64,000 nt of DNA from Colocasia esculenta (taxonomy: Eukaryota; Streptophyta; Magnoliopsida; Alismatales; Araceae), in the NCBI GenBank assembly GCA_014218235.1, contig CM024755.1, positions 158,465,941-158,529,940 of the forward strand, given 5' to 3'. Below are positions 10,389 through 23,084 of the stretch, in pieces. The notes under the pieces were generated by a model. The model was given only the letters and a program-made list of their open reading frames with translations. It did not search any database and was not told the DNA's origin. The position numbers and the translations under genes were made by a program. Numbering within the stretch: the first letter of the stretch is position 1; each line of letters opens with the position of its first letter.

Positions 10389-13377
10389 TGTAAGGCCCTC
10401 GAATTTTTTGTCCTTTTATTTTGTCGTGTGTGGATTCATGCTTATGTATAGTATCATGTATAAACATGTAGATATTTATGTACATATTATCTTGGTGTAC
10501 CTATGTATGTATGTGTATGTTTAGTTCGTAAATGTTGTTCATTGGCATTGTGTAGATAGTAGTTACATTATATTTCATAAATTGCATGTATATACATAGA
10601 GTAAATATGGTTTTCTGCATAATTTCATGACCTGGCCGAAGGGCAATGGACGGCAACATGAATGGACGTTCATGAGAAGTCGACGTCCATATCGATGGAC
10701 GCCAAAAACTTGTAGACGGCCATGTATGCGGACGTCTATTTCGCAGCAGATCCAGAGATCCCGCGATTGCCTTGCTCTCTGATTGGGGAGCTGTCTCCCA
10801 ACAGCTCTCCCATCCCATCTACGCATACCCGAAAGCCCCAACTTATAAAAACACCCCCTTGTGACTGAAAGAGATCACTTTGTCTCTTTGGCAAAGAAAC
10901 CCTAGAGCTGTGAGAAAAACCTGAGGTTTGTGGCCCTTGATCCGGCGACTGGAGGCATTTTCCGGCGGTCTACGATGACTGGAGGACTCCTTGAACATCG
11001 AGGAACACTTCCCCGACTCCGGTGTGCAGAGAGACTCATCACAGAGCCCGGAGCAAGGAGGTTTTGGAGGCTTCTTGGCACTGGCCGAGGAGAGCTTCTC
11101 CGACCTTTTAATCTCTTTGTTGGTTTTTCCAGAGGCAAGTAACCCATCCCCATTGTTCATACATATGTCTAGTAGGTCTTAGGCATTTTTCTGGAATTTT
11201 ATTCGAGTTATGGAACCCCAATTTCACCAAGTTGCTGGCGTTCAGTCTGTGTTTTGCACAGACAGGAACTTAACGGCAGGATCTCCTGCCGTTAATATCC
11301 TAAGTTGGCGGTAGCCGATACTGCCGTTAACCTGTTTGAACGGCCAGACCCTTGCCGTTTAGTTCTTCAGGAAAGAACAGTGAACTGTTCTTCCTTATAT
11401 GATTATTTTTTAGATTTTCACGCATGAGGATATACTATAATTTTTGTAAGCTATGTAATATAGATAGTAGATCATGTTGTGAAATTTTTGTGAATTTTCG
11501 TTAATGGTATTAATTATTGAAATTGTCCGAAATGCATGTTAAACAAGTTTGAACATGGTAAATCACTGTTTACATAATTCGTGTGGAATTTAAGTGCCAT
11601 AAAATTTATAGATGATGTGGATAAGTGTCAGTTCATGTCATGAAAAATTGGGAATTTTCCAATGTCTATGTAATTAGTTATAATTTCTGGATTGAGAAAT
11701 AGGGAGCATGAATGAGTTGCTTTAAATTTCCAGTAAATCATGTGATGTATGCTAAATTCTGGGAAAATTTCTATAATGAAATGACTGTTAGACACAGAGC
11801 TATAAATGGCTAATTATGACCTTCATGATGTGAATCAAGGATGAACCAATTTATGGGTAATATGCAAATGGTTGTTCTATTTTCTGTAAATTCTGCATAG
11901 CTTAGAAAAATATGATGTATGTATGATCTACAACCTGTAAATAGCCTGTGGTTAAAATTTCATGTGGTTTGGGCAACAGTAAGTGATATTTATGCAAATT
12001 TCATGAAGAAATGATTAATTAAAGCATGCTTATTGTGATCATAGATTCGTTAAATAGTTTTAACGTGATTAGTGTAAATCCCGGAATGTTTAAGTCTTGT
12101 GAACAGTAGTACCATGATAGGGGAAACTGAACCATGTGCATGAATGTTAAAATGGAAAGGATGTGTTGATTAGTGAGAAATTGTGTGTGTGTTAAATTGG
12201 AAAATGTGTAAATTGTGCCGTGTGTGACACTGCTTCCATAGAGGGCTGTGGAACCATACCGTGGTAAAGTCCCCACGGGAAGGTTCAATGTGTTTGATAT
12301 CCTATGGACATTAGGATGAAATCCTGGAGGTGGACAAGTACCACTGGTTAGGGTGAAGAGTACTTCTCCCGGTCTGCGCAGTACCAAGATTCGTCACTGT
12401 GTTGCCTAGGTGGCGTCTATGTGTTATGTGAATGTGTTATATGTGTCCTTCTAGTGGTGGTTTGGACTATGTGTCACGGTATTTAAATGAGAATAATGTG
12501 ATTGTGTATAAGTGAAAATGTGTAGTGTGTATGTGAATATGTGAACCCAATGTGATAGTATGTAGAATTGTGAAATATGATATGATGGAGTTAGATTCAT
12601 GTCAAAACAGCAAGCTTAGTATGTTTACAAATGTGATATGCATGTGGAAAAGTACGTAGAATCCATGTTAGGAACGCTCTTCCTTTATGTGTAAAATTCC
12701 ATGTCTCAATTGCTATCATGTTGCAACGTAGATACAAATTTAGCTATCATGTGAGTAAATGTATAGAAATCATGCGGTAGGTATATTATTGTGGAATGAC
12801 ATAAACCATGTATCATGTGTTATGAAATTGGTAGAAGTATCATGATAGGATTTCTTTAAAGATTGTTCCACCATGCCGCATGTATTGATTAATGTAATTG
12901 AAGGTAAAATGTGCATGTGATGTGTGTATGTATAATGTGTATGGATTACTTGTTGAGTCTTTTAGACTCACTCTTGCTTCGGCGTACAGGTTTAGCATGT
13001 GACCCTACTTCCTTGGAGGAGTTCGTTGAGAGCGATTCCGAGTGAGGAGAGTAGATTGTTGTGGAGTCACCGACATTGTACTTTCTTTTCCATAGTATGA
13101 AATTTGAGACTTGTGTAATTATGGATGAACAATGTAATTTGGATGTAGAATTTCATTATGTGGACTTTAGTTTATTTAAATTGCTATATGGGCTATGTAT
13201 GTCGAATGTGGATGATGAAATAAAATTGACAATTAATTCTTTTACTTCTGCTGTTCTATGTCTATATTTGTGTACATCTCAATCTAGTGGTTGTGTTGGG
13301 TAAATGTCCACTGTAACGACATTCATTATATCCACGTGGATTGGTATAATCATACCGGTATAAGGAGGGTCGTCACA
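10389..13377 (+). repeat. Element A 3' LTR
   Basis: 2989 bp, TGTAAGG...GTCGTCACA, matching 2425-5430. TATA box at 10844-10850, GC donor at 11135 and hairpin array at 11245-11392, where stem two is a perfect 12-bp inverted repeat (11270-11295). Followed by the right TSD AGGGA at 13378-13382. Confidence 0.95.
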
Positions 13378-15831
13378 AGGGAGCTCAGGCTAGAGTCCCT
13401 AAAGGTGCCAGGCATGGGCCTATAGGTGTGGTGTTGGTTGGTCTCCATTGTTCTTTGGCTTTATGTCGTAGTTGTGGAGCGGCAGTTGGACCTTACGTTC
13501 GTGGTTGTGAAGCTGAGTGGTAGTTCTTGTGTTGTGTATCTGGGTTGGATACTGGCGTCATGACCAGTAGTCTTTACCCACGTGGCAGCGTCGTTCCTTC
13601 CGACTCGAGCTTTCTAGTAGTTGTGGTTGAGAGTGATGGCTTTTCAGTTGTGGTTCAGTTGTGGTATCTTGTGGTTTCATGTGGGTAGCCGGTTGTTGTG
13701 GCACGTTGTGTGTGTCGATGTTTTCAGGTGTTGTTGTGGAGTCGTGCTCTGTGGAGGGCGTGTTGCGTGACCCATCACTCATCGTGTTCTGGGTCTATCG
13801 TTGAGGTGGACTGACTTTACGTTGTCAGTCTCGTTGCCTCTCGTTGGTGGTTTGCCTTTGTCGCTCGTGGCATATTCAGTTTCAGTTGTAGTGGTGGACT
13901 GGTATTTCTATACTAGTCCTGTTGTTCTCTTTATTTTCTGTGAGTTGTGTTAACTAGTATATTTACGTTTTAATGTAGTTTAATTGTGTATAATGCAAGC
14001 ATGTTGTAGTTTATGTTTGGTGTTACCTGTGAGATACCTTGAGGGATGAGGTCTCGATTCCTTTTTTTGGTTACTGGTTTGTTGTTGTTTTAGGAAGGTC
14101 CTGCTGAGCCTCTGACTTGTTGAGGCTCACTCCCTTACAGTTCTTTTCAAGGTTGGTAATGTGTTTGGCTTGCAGCGGCATCGTGGCAGACTTGTACCAC
14201 CAACAGTTGAGTTGTAGTTGTTGTTGTGTAAGCTTTGCTCCCTTAGGGTATGCCTCAGGTAGTTGTACTTTTTGTAAGACCCAGCTTCCCGACTTTCCGT
14301 CCGGTGTCTTGGATGACTAGACACTAGCGCGACCGGGCTGGGCGATGCGTTAGTGTCATGTCGTGGGTGTCCGACACGATAGTCATCCTTGTCGCGACCA
14401 GCTTGTGTGTCACGTTCTTGTCACGCTCTGCTTTCCCGTCGCGTCTTCTTGTCACGCCCAGTCAACGGGTCGCGATAGTGTTCCATCACTTCGGTCGTCT
14501 GACGCCTGTCAGGGTGGCAGGTGTGTCAGTACAACCTATCATGTTGTCACGACATCCATGGGGGACGCGTTCTTGTCGCGGTGCGTTGACCCATCGTGTT
14601 AAGGTCCTTAACGCGATGCATTGCCCTGTCGTGTCTTGGGTGCCGAAGTCTTAAGGCCTTGGTCGGAGACCCCTTCTCCCTTTCCCTCCTTCCCCTCTCT
14701 TCTCCTCCCCCTCCGACGGTGCTCCGCCTCCCTCTCTTCCCTTTGTGCGTTTCAGGCGAGGAGGAGGGTCGTTCGTGGTGCCTTGGCGTTGTGGAGCTTG
14801 CGTGGAGCGACGAGGAGGTGGCCAATCCGATGTGAAGGGCCCCAATGGGTTCGGTTCTTCGTTTAAGGTAGGGATTGCTTGTGCCCTTCTTGATCCGGGT
14901 AGATTGGGAGCCCCTCATGCTTTCTAGATATATTTACTACTTCTCCATGCTCCCCTCCCCCGTGTGGTGTGTTTGTAGTGTGTGGGTGGCCCCAGGATGG
15001 AGCATCCCATGGGTCTGCCTCTCTGCTGGTGTTGCGACCGCGGTGCGCGTCGCGACACCAGAAGAGGCATCATCTCGGTCGGACGTGACCTTGTCACGAC
15101 ATGTTGCCTCGTCGCGATAAGGATCGCTGTTGCGACGTATTTCCCCATCATGATAGGGTTGTTGTAGCGGTGACCTTCCCTGCCGCGATGGTATCGCGAC
15201 GGCTAGGGGGGACGCGACAGTACCTATGTTGCCTCAGGTGTTTCCGTGGTCCCGGTTAGCGTATCGGCATGTGCCCCAGGGTAGGCTTACCTTTAGGACC
15301 TTCAGGTGGGGAACACGGAAGGTTGCCTTGCTGCAATCAGTTACTGAAGGTGACACCTTCGTGGCTATGTCCTAGTGGTGGTGCTAGGAGGCTCGCGTCT
15401 GTCTAATAATCGATTGTCCAACGACCAATTGATTATTAGCAGAGTGATGTTTTCCGTGCTTCTGGTAGTGTTTCGAGGTTCTGGCTTGCTTATGCATGCC
15501 TTGGTTGGCCGACGGCCCTCTTGAGGGTCCATGGTGCCTCGCACTTGCTGGGCTTGTCGTGGGTTACAAGCCAGCGGTTCGGCGTGGTTCTTGATGTGCT
15601 TGCCCCACCTGTTCACCCGGTGCTTGGCACTTGAGGGCTTGTCCCATTCAGAGGTTGTCTCCATTGCCTAGGACCCCCATTCTTGGGAGCCTTTAGAGGG
15701 AGCATTCATGGCTACGAGCGTGCTCGAGTTGGTAGCCGAGTTGGTGAGCTCTGGAGTTGAGGGGAAAACAAAGTTTGGATAGCGGCGCTGAGTCGTTTGT
15801 AGAGCTCTCTTGGTTGGTCTGGGACGCCGAG

Positions 15832-18800
15832 TGTGATGGACCGGGGTATTTATGCCCAATAAGGCTCCATATCCAGATCTGCCTCCCCGCGAACGGACCG
15901 AAGTCTCGCAAGGGATATCTCACACACGTGTCCAGTAAGAGTATAAAAGACAAACCACAAGAATATAAGACACAAGAAAGTACATGTGCTCATATCTGTT
16001 CACTGATTTGTACAACTGTCCCATTACATTAATACATGTCCAATTAAAAAAGTACAACTACCTGGGGCATACCCCGAGGGAGCACAAGCTCACACAACAC
16101 TAACTACTAAACAACTGCTGGTGGTACAAGTCTGACACAACGCCACTGCAAGCCAACACACGGAAAGCCCTGAAAAGAACTGTAGGGGAGTGAGCCTCAA
16201 CAAGTCACTGGCTCAGTAGGGGCTACCCAAAACAACACCGTAACCACAAACACCTCAACCCCAATGGGTCTCACTGGCAACATCAATAGCCAAACCATTT
16301 CATGCTCACATCATGACAATAAATAACAATTAAACATACTCATGATAATAACATAACGTTCTCAGAAGAAAAGTAGGACTACAGAACTAACATAAAATCA
16401 TTAGTCAGCCCAACTACTAAAGTGCCTAAACCACAGTCTCACTGGCACACTGCTACAGCAACTGGTTGCCTAAACTGTAAGCCACACAGGCAGTCACTGC
16501 CTAAGCTGCAAGCTTCACAGGCTAACCTCAAGCACTTGATAACAGGACTGTTAACAAAGAGCTAGTCCTTTATACTCCAACCACACTACATCGGAAACTA
16601 CATACAAGGTAACAGAACTGGCTACCACAAAGCCAATCCATAACACACTAAAACTATAATTGGAATCATACCCAAGAAGAGTAAAACTCAACAAGTGGAA
16701 GGTCTCACACAGCCTCCACGGAGCACAGCTCTACTAAACCACATATGCCTAGGCCACAAGCCTCATCGGCAAATTACCCACAAAGGTAACGTATTTAATA
16801 ATCACAAACTAATCCCGATAAAATATACAAAGATCTACTTAAAACAGTTAGGACACAACAAGTGGCAGGTCAACCACAAGACCTCCACAACACACGAGAA
16901 CCTAAGAAGGTTGGTACACAATGTACTACCACAAAACTACAAAGTAACCCACGAAGGAAATAGGTACCTGCTACTCTGAGGTACCACAACACAAACACCA
17001 GAACAAATGGTACAAGTATGTGATAAACACCACACTGAACCACAATTATATTATGCTATCATTTAGGCACAACATTACAAGTAAAACCTTAACCGGCAAG
17101 TTACACAAACCACAACTCAGTCACAACTGTGCCAACACCAGGGCACACCTCGAACTGGTCAAACCTCGACCACGAATCACAAACTCACGAACTATAAACT
17201 CACGAACTACAACTAGTGGCAAAGCACGTGTCAAACTACAGCCAGAACAGGCAAAGCACGAGTCAAAAAGAACGACGCCACCACACGGGAACGGACTACT
17301 AGTTGATCAGGCCAGTATCCAACCCGGACAACACAACACAAGAACAAACTCTCAGCCTCGCAGTCACGGACGAAAGGTCCAACTGCCGCTCCACAAGGAA
17401 GAAGTCAAACAACTGTGGAGACCAACCAACACCACACCTGCAGACACACACTGCAGGCCCATGCCTGGCACCTCTAGAGTCCTCTGGCCAGAGCACCCTA
17501 AAGTGAGGCACTGGAAAACATGACTAGCTGGGACCAGTGACGTCTACTGGTGTCCATACCCCCAACTACGAGCGCGCTACAAGCGACACAAGAACAAACT
17601 CTGGGAAGTCGCTGCCCCACTGCCGTCTTTCCCTCAGCCGACGTACAACTCAAACTCAGGAGTGAGGGTGTCTAGGAAGACGACACAGACCTCGACGGTA
17701 CAACACCAGTACCGGGACAAAACCCCGAGCACAACAAACACACGTGCCTGGCTCACAAAGAACCTGGGGTACCCGACTAGAGAGGCATTCCGGAATAGGC
17801 GCCGGACCACCACACTCGCTAGCACAAACCACGATACTTACACATATAGCCTTTACTTATAATTTACGATATACAAGTGTTAGGATTAGCTTAACATCGG
17901 TCACCATATGACCCCAAAGCTATCCCCACCCAACACATACCTGAACCACAACTTGCCTATCATTGGTCACGAGGTGACCTCTGTGGCAACACACACCACT
18001 TACTACATAATCCATATAATATTATTCGAAAGACAACAACGGACCAGGGCTAGGTCGTATGGACCTTCACTGCCTAAACACCACAAAGTCATGGCTAGGC
18101 TCACACAGGAACCTCACTGTCCAGTTACTACGACAAATCATAAGAATTACATTACAACAAAGTGTGTAGTATACACACACTCAAACCACGTAAACAACAC
18201 GTGTATATTACACCCTGGTTGGTGTAGCACACGTCTACCACGTAAACCACATGTCCAACACATGGACAACGCACTCCAAGAGTGCCACGGGTGCCAACGC
18301 ACCACGCATACTGCGTAAAGCAATTACGTACATCAAACATCATTCACGTAAAACATGCATATTACATGAGCAGTATGCTCAAGAGCATAACAAGTGCACT
18401 GGCTCACACCAGTCATCGCCATGCACACACAAACACGTATATTCATAATCAGAAAAGCTACGTAACCACACTGCATGAATACATGCACAAGTTGGCGGCA
18501 ACATCGACTGCCGCTTATAGGAAGTAGACGGCAATGGATCTGGCCGTCTATATCCCGGCTGATGAACCTGGCGACCAACGATGTTGACGCCAAGATCTTC
18601 AGCTTCTACTCCTGCAGAAACCCTAACCGATCCCACATACATTCCTGATCCCAGAACCATTAAGAAAATGGGAGGAAATGTTCCTCTAACTCCCATGCAT
18701 TATAATTAACTAAAACAGCATGCTTTACTACATAAAATCATCAAACCCACCCATTATCCCTGCATGGGTGCCATGACCCGAATCACTATTTTCATGCAGA

Positions 18801-19395
18801 TTCATGCTATCTAATTACATTAACACGACCTACAGGACTACAAGGGTCATTCCCTACCTCAGAACATGCTCAAACCCCCGAATTCTCCCGGTTCACACCG
18901 AACCCTCCGCGAGCTCCCATGGGAATTGCACCACGCCACAGCGTTTTCCTCGTCCGATTCGACAATGCCACACGCTCCACGATCCTCCAACCACCCTTCA
19001 GTACCTGCTGGAAACTTTAGAAACACGGGGACACGAAGCTAGGGCAAGGGGAAGAGAGAGATAGGAGGAAAACCTGCTCTCGGGTGACCCTATAACCTGC
19101 AGAATTCTCAGGTTGGCGTCAACCCCTCTGCCGCCAAAGACAACCGCCACCCTAAACGTCCATATCCCCTGCCGCCAGATCATGCAGTCAACGGCAACTT
19201 ACCTGGACGCCAACAAGTCAACGACCACCCCTGACCGCCACTCCTACTCAACTGCAGCAGGTCCTATTTCATTTCGGGACCTAACCTGCACCATACCTAC
19301 ACACACCACGCGTCTACACCACACTGGCCTTACAACAGCCATCACAACCACAACACACACGATCCAAAAAGGATCCAAAAATAAGCGACGTTACA
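15832..19395 (-). mobile_element. Solo LTR H1, minus strand
   Basis: On the minus strand it runs TGTAACGTCGC...GGTCCATCACA and is flanked by CCGAG at 15827-15831 and 19396-19400. It is homologous to H2 but about 1.3 kb longer, either from further insertion in H1 or deletion in H2. It contains a candidate donor TGAG|GTAGGG (intron side starting at 18857), three hairpins (18592-18495) and the palindromic block shared with family F (17534-17550). The many ORFs inside are not recognisable proteins. Confidence 0.88.
18495..18592 (-). repeat. Hairpin array in solo LTR H1
   Basis: Three consecutive inverted repeats: 18495-18514 (GCGGCA/TGCCGC), 18525-18550 (TAGACGG/CCGTCTA) and 18569-18592 (TGGCG/CGCCA). 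They lie 265 nt downstream of the candidate donor on the minus strand, and H2 has the same spacing (21697-21795, 264 nt). Confidence 0.7.
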
Positions 19396-20331
19396 CCGAG
19401 GTCGGATGGAGTTCTTTCCGGCGTAGGCCAGTCAGTCCTTCTTCTCACTGCCTCGCTCTGCGTTGGTTCCAGAGCCGCGTAGGGAGGTCAGGCATGAGGT
19501 GGCAGCTTGGCCAGGCTGCGGTGCTGCGTGCGTTCTTGTGGTGTTCTGTGGTGGCTCTGTCTCTCTCTTCCAGGGAGGTTAGAGGCAAGAGCCAGGCTGG
19601 CGAGCATAGGGAGTGGTCGGCGTGTCCTCCTCTTGGCTCCCAGTGGCGGTGGCTTGGTTGCTGTTGCTGTGACGGTGCTTCCTCATGGTGTTTCCAAGAG
19701 CGACTCGTTGCCCTAGCTTGCACGGCGGTTATAGCCTGGCTGTGCCTAGTTTCTATGGGCGTTGTTGGTCTGGCCTTATGCAGAACCGTGCTTCTCGTGG
19801 TTTCCATTTCAGTATTCTCTCAGTTCTGTAGTCCGTTCCTTAGTGCCAGTCCGTGGTGGCACCGGCGTGTGTGGTTTCCTAACCTCGTGGTGTGTCTGGG
19901 GTCCGGGGTGGTTCTGCTTGTGGGCTCTCGACCTTGTGGAGGTCTGAGGTGGTGATGCTTGTGGTGAGATGTCGTTCTCACCTGGTTGTTGCGTGGTCTC
20001 GGTGGGTGTGCCGAGGGTTGCTTTCGTTTGGTGCCCAACTCTGTTGGTTTCTGCGGGAGTCATGTGTGTGCCACGACCTTAGTTGGTGGTCGTGGCATTG
20101 CATTGTTCTATTCCGCTACTTTGTAGTACCCTACTGTAGGTGTTCCTCGCTTTATAGCTTTCTAGTGTAGTTTCCTATTTTCGGAGTTCCTGTTGCTCTG
20201 GCCAGTGAGGGACTGGTAATCCCTACTGGGCCTTGTTCGTGGGGTTCACTCCCCCTACTCTCTTCAGCTAGGGGCTTGTCGTCGCGGGAGCTCGGTGTCG
20301 GACAAGTTTTGCAGAGACGGCTGTGGTGCCG

Positions 20332-22616
20332 TGTGACGGAACGCCTCGGCCAAGCCCGTTAAACCAACAACGCACTTGAACTGAGTCCGCCTCCCGCGAA
20401 CGGGCCGAAGCCTCGCAAGGGATACCAAACCACAGTCCGTGTAAACATAAAGGAACACACCACATTTCATATATAATTTTTCACAATTTACATAGCCATA
20501 ATCCATTAAAACTGAAAAGGTGTACAAAAGCCTGGGGCATACCCCGAGGTACAACAAAAGAAAGTAAACAACTACAAAACTACAAAGCTACAAGGCTACA
20601 CTGCTGAAGTACTACTCCGCTGGAGGTACTGACCCTGCTCCGCTACGACGCGGCCCAGAACTGGACGTCGGACGGGAAACGTCCTCCTCGCCCTCACCTG
20701 TGGGGTAGGGTGAGCCTCTCTAGTCACTGGCTCAGTAGGGAACTCCCCCAAAGCCAAACAAACCACAAACCACAGGTACAAAACAGTAAACAGTACTAAC
20801 AACATATAAAATAGCTAAGCAGTAAGTAAAGCTGTAAACTACTCACCGTCTGCCGACTACAAGAAACAACAGTAATAACTAAACGGCAAACCCAAACAGG
20901 TGTACAAGCCAAAGTAGAGACAGCCAACACGAGCCACGTGAACTGGTTCGCACACCAGAAACTGACTCGGACAACTAACACAGGTCCACCTCTCAGTCTC
21001 GCAGCCACGGACGAAAGGTCCAGCTGCCGCTCCACGTAAAAAGGTCAAACACCTGTGGAGACCAACTAAACCACCACAACCTGCAGACCACACGGTCACA
21101 GGCCCATGCCTGGCACCCTCCAGAGACCCTGGCCTGGGCTCGCTAGAGTGAGGCACTGAAAAGGACTAGCTGGGGTCCAGTACGTCTACTGGTGTCCGTA
21201 CCCCCAACTACGAGCGCGCTACAAGTGACTAAAAACAACCACAACTGTCACTGTCCCACTGTCGTCTTTCCCTCAGTCGGACGTACAACTCTAACACAAG
21301 AGTGAGGGTGTCCAGGTCAGACGACACAGACCTCGACGGTACAACACAAGTACCGGGACAAGGCCCCGAGCTAACAGCCTGGCTCCACAAAGAACCTGGG
21401 CACCCAACTGGAGAGGTAACCACAGTAGGCGTCGTACTACTCGTCACGTACACAAACCACACGCACGTCACACCAAACTGCGTAAAACCTCAAGTAAACC
21501 ACAAGTAATCACTGGTCCACTACACGTGAACCCAACTGACTTGGCGTACACAACGCGCAGTCACCGAAGTAAACAACTAAAGTATACCTTGTATGCTAAA
21601 CACGAGACCATGTGCACTTAGTGCACCTCGTATAATTCCACGCATGCATTATCGATAAAACACCATAATTAGCCATTTCTGTTCATGTAGGAGTAGGCGG
21701 CCACATCGATTGCCGCGTTACAGGAAGTAGACGGCAAGGTCCCTGGCCGTCAACCTCCTGGCTGAAGATCTTGGCGGCAACGATGTTGACGCCAAGTTCC
21801 CGGCCTAAACCCTGCAGAAACCCTAATCCGGTCCTGCGAGTTTTCCACTCATTCATATTACAGAAAAACATGTAAATGCTATTCCTCTAGCATGATAGAA
21901 CCAATACAACCCAATTATATATGCTTTACACATTAAACTACACAAACCACCCATTATCCCGCATGGTGCAACTCTATCCAAACATGGATTATCATGCTGG
22001 TTCAAGTAGTTATGATGTGTTTTAATGTTTCTACGGAGCTACCAGGGTTCGTCCCCTACCTCAGAACGCGTTAGAATCTCCCGCAACCCTCCGGTTTACG
22101 CTGAGCCCTCCGCGAGCTCCCACGCGAATTGCACCACGCCGCGACGTTTCCTCGCGCAATTCGGCGACGCCGCGCGTCCCACGATCGACCAGCCACTCCT
22201 CGATACCTGTTAGAACCTTCAGAAACACCAGGGCGCGAAGCTGGGGCAAGAGGGAGAGAGGGTGAGCTGAGGGAGCTGCCCTCGGGTGAACATATAACCT
22301 GCTGAACTGACAGGTTGGCGTCAACCCCCTTGTCGCCCACATGCACCGCCAGACTAAACGACCACAAAAGCTGCCGCCAAGTTCATGATGTAAACGTCCA
22401 TGAACCTAGACGCCAACAGTCAACGACCACCCCTTGGCCGCCAACTCAGACAGAACAGCAGCAGGTCCCATTCCAATCAGGACCTACCCTGCTCTTCACC
22501 TGCTCAAGCCACGTAATCACACATGCATTCCACACACCCACCACCACCGGCCTCACAACGGCCCACAACCACAATGCACATGATCCGCATGGATCCGAAA
22601 AGCACGCAACGTTACA
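20332..22616 (-). mobile_element. Solo LTR H2, minus strand
   Basis: On the minus strand it runs TGTAACGTTGC...GTTCCGTCACA and is flanked by TGCCG at 20327-20331 and 22617-22621. It is the same family and orientation as H1 but has a different TSD, so the two are independent insertions into G. It has a candidate donor GAG|GTAGGG (intron side starting at 22059) and a hairpin array at 21795-21697. Confidence 0.9.
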
Positions 22617-23084
22617 TGCCGTGTGTTGTCAGCAGCAGTGAGAGCGAGTGTTGTGAGCTCTTGTACCTGAGTGAGTTGAGAGTTGTACTTTACAAGTTCT
22701 CGGGGTATGCCCTTAAGGACTGCACCTTTCTTCTTGTACTGTGCTTTTATTTGGGATATGTTGTATAGACTTGTTATAGTTATTTAAATTTAGTACATAT
22801 CTCACTAGCTATTTCTTCTAACCCTTCTGAGTCTTCGGATCCGTGGGTGGCGACATGAACTTCGGGGTCCCTGGCGGGGGTTCGGGAGGTCGGGTCATTA
22901 CACTTTTTCTCTTGGACATGTAATAATGTATTGGGACAATGTAATTTGTGTAATTGAGTATAAATACATGTACTTTCTTGTATTTTATACTATTGTGGTT
23001 GTCTTTTATATTCTTACTAAACATGTGTGTGAGCTATCCGTTGCGAGACTTCGGTCCGTTCACGGGAGGCGGGTTCAGATATGG

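Larger units (their letters stand above)
2425..13377 (+). mobile_element. Ty3/gypsy chromovirus A, complete but inactive
   Basis: A 10.95-kb LTR retrotransposon with two roughly 3-kb LTRs (TGTAAG...GTCACA), the TSD AGGGA and the domain order gag, protease, RT, RNase H, integrase, chromodomain-like tail. Domain order, LTR length and motif style fit the Tekay/Del chromovirus group (inference). In the first 150 bp the LTRs differ at about four positions. Pol is broken by in-frame stops and one frameshift, and the usual tRNA-Met PBS is missing after the 5' LTR. Gag contains two predicted introns. Confidence 0.95.
14273..22902 (+). mobile_element. Solo LTR G, interrupted by H1 and H2
   Basis: Begins TGTAAGACCC and ends GGTCATTACA, flanked by CTTTT at 14268-14272 and 22903-22907. 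Without H1 and H2 it is about 2.77 kb (14273-15831, 19401-20331, 22622-22902). No second LTR, PBS, polypurine tract or coding domain is seen, so a solo LTR left by recombination is the best reading. It carries many GTCGCG/CGCGAC words (14350-14640 and 15029-15220) and a candidate donor AAG|GTAGGG at 14868, as in the other LTRs here. ORFs within it look spurious. Confidence 0.8.
697..23084 (+). mobile_element. Old LTR F1, interrupted by A and G
   Basis: F1 survives as 697-2424, 13383-14272 and 22908-23084. Its pieces join correctly across A (TSD AGGGA) and G (TSD CTTTT), and they align with F2 (23085-24461) and, in part, with the minus-strand solo LTRs H1 and H2. The left end at 697 (TGTGGCC) is set only by alignment with the start of F2 and is uncertain. 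The right end is cut by F2. It holds a candidate donor (GTAGGG at 1191), a perfect hairpin at 1424-1453, several GTCGCG/GAACGCGA motifs (1380-1730) and a conserved palindrome (2369-2384). No coding region is seen. Confidence 0.55.

Noticed and set aside
15832..22616. H1 and H2 as the paired LTRs of one element
   Set aside because: Each has its own exact TSD (CCGAG, TGCCG), and the sequence between them belongs to G.
15757..22641. Many ORFs of 60-280 codons on both strands in G, H1 and H2
   Set aside because: They have no recognisable domain, are low-complexity, and overlap on opposite strands in non-coding LTR sequence. Sense-strand ORFs in H copies are not conserved between H1 and H2.
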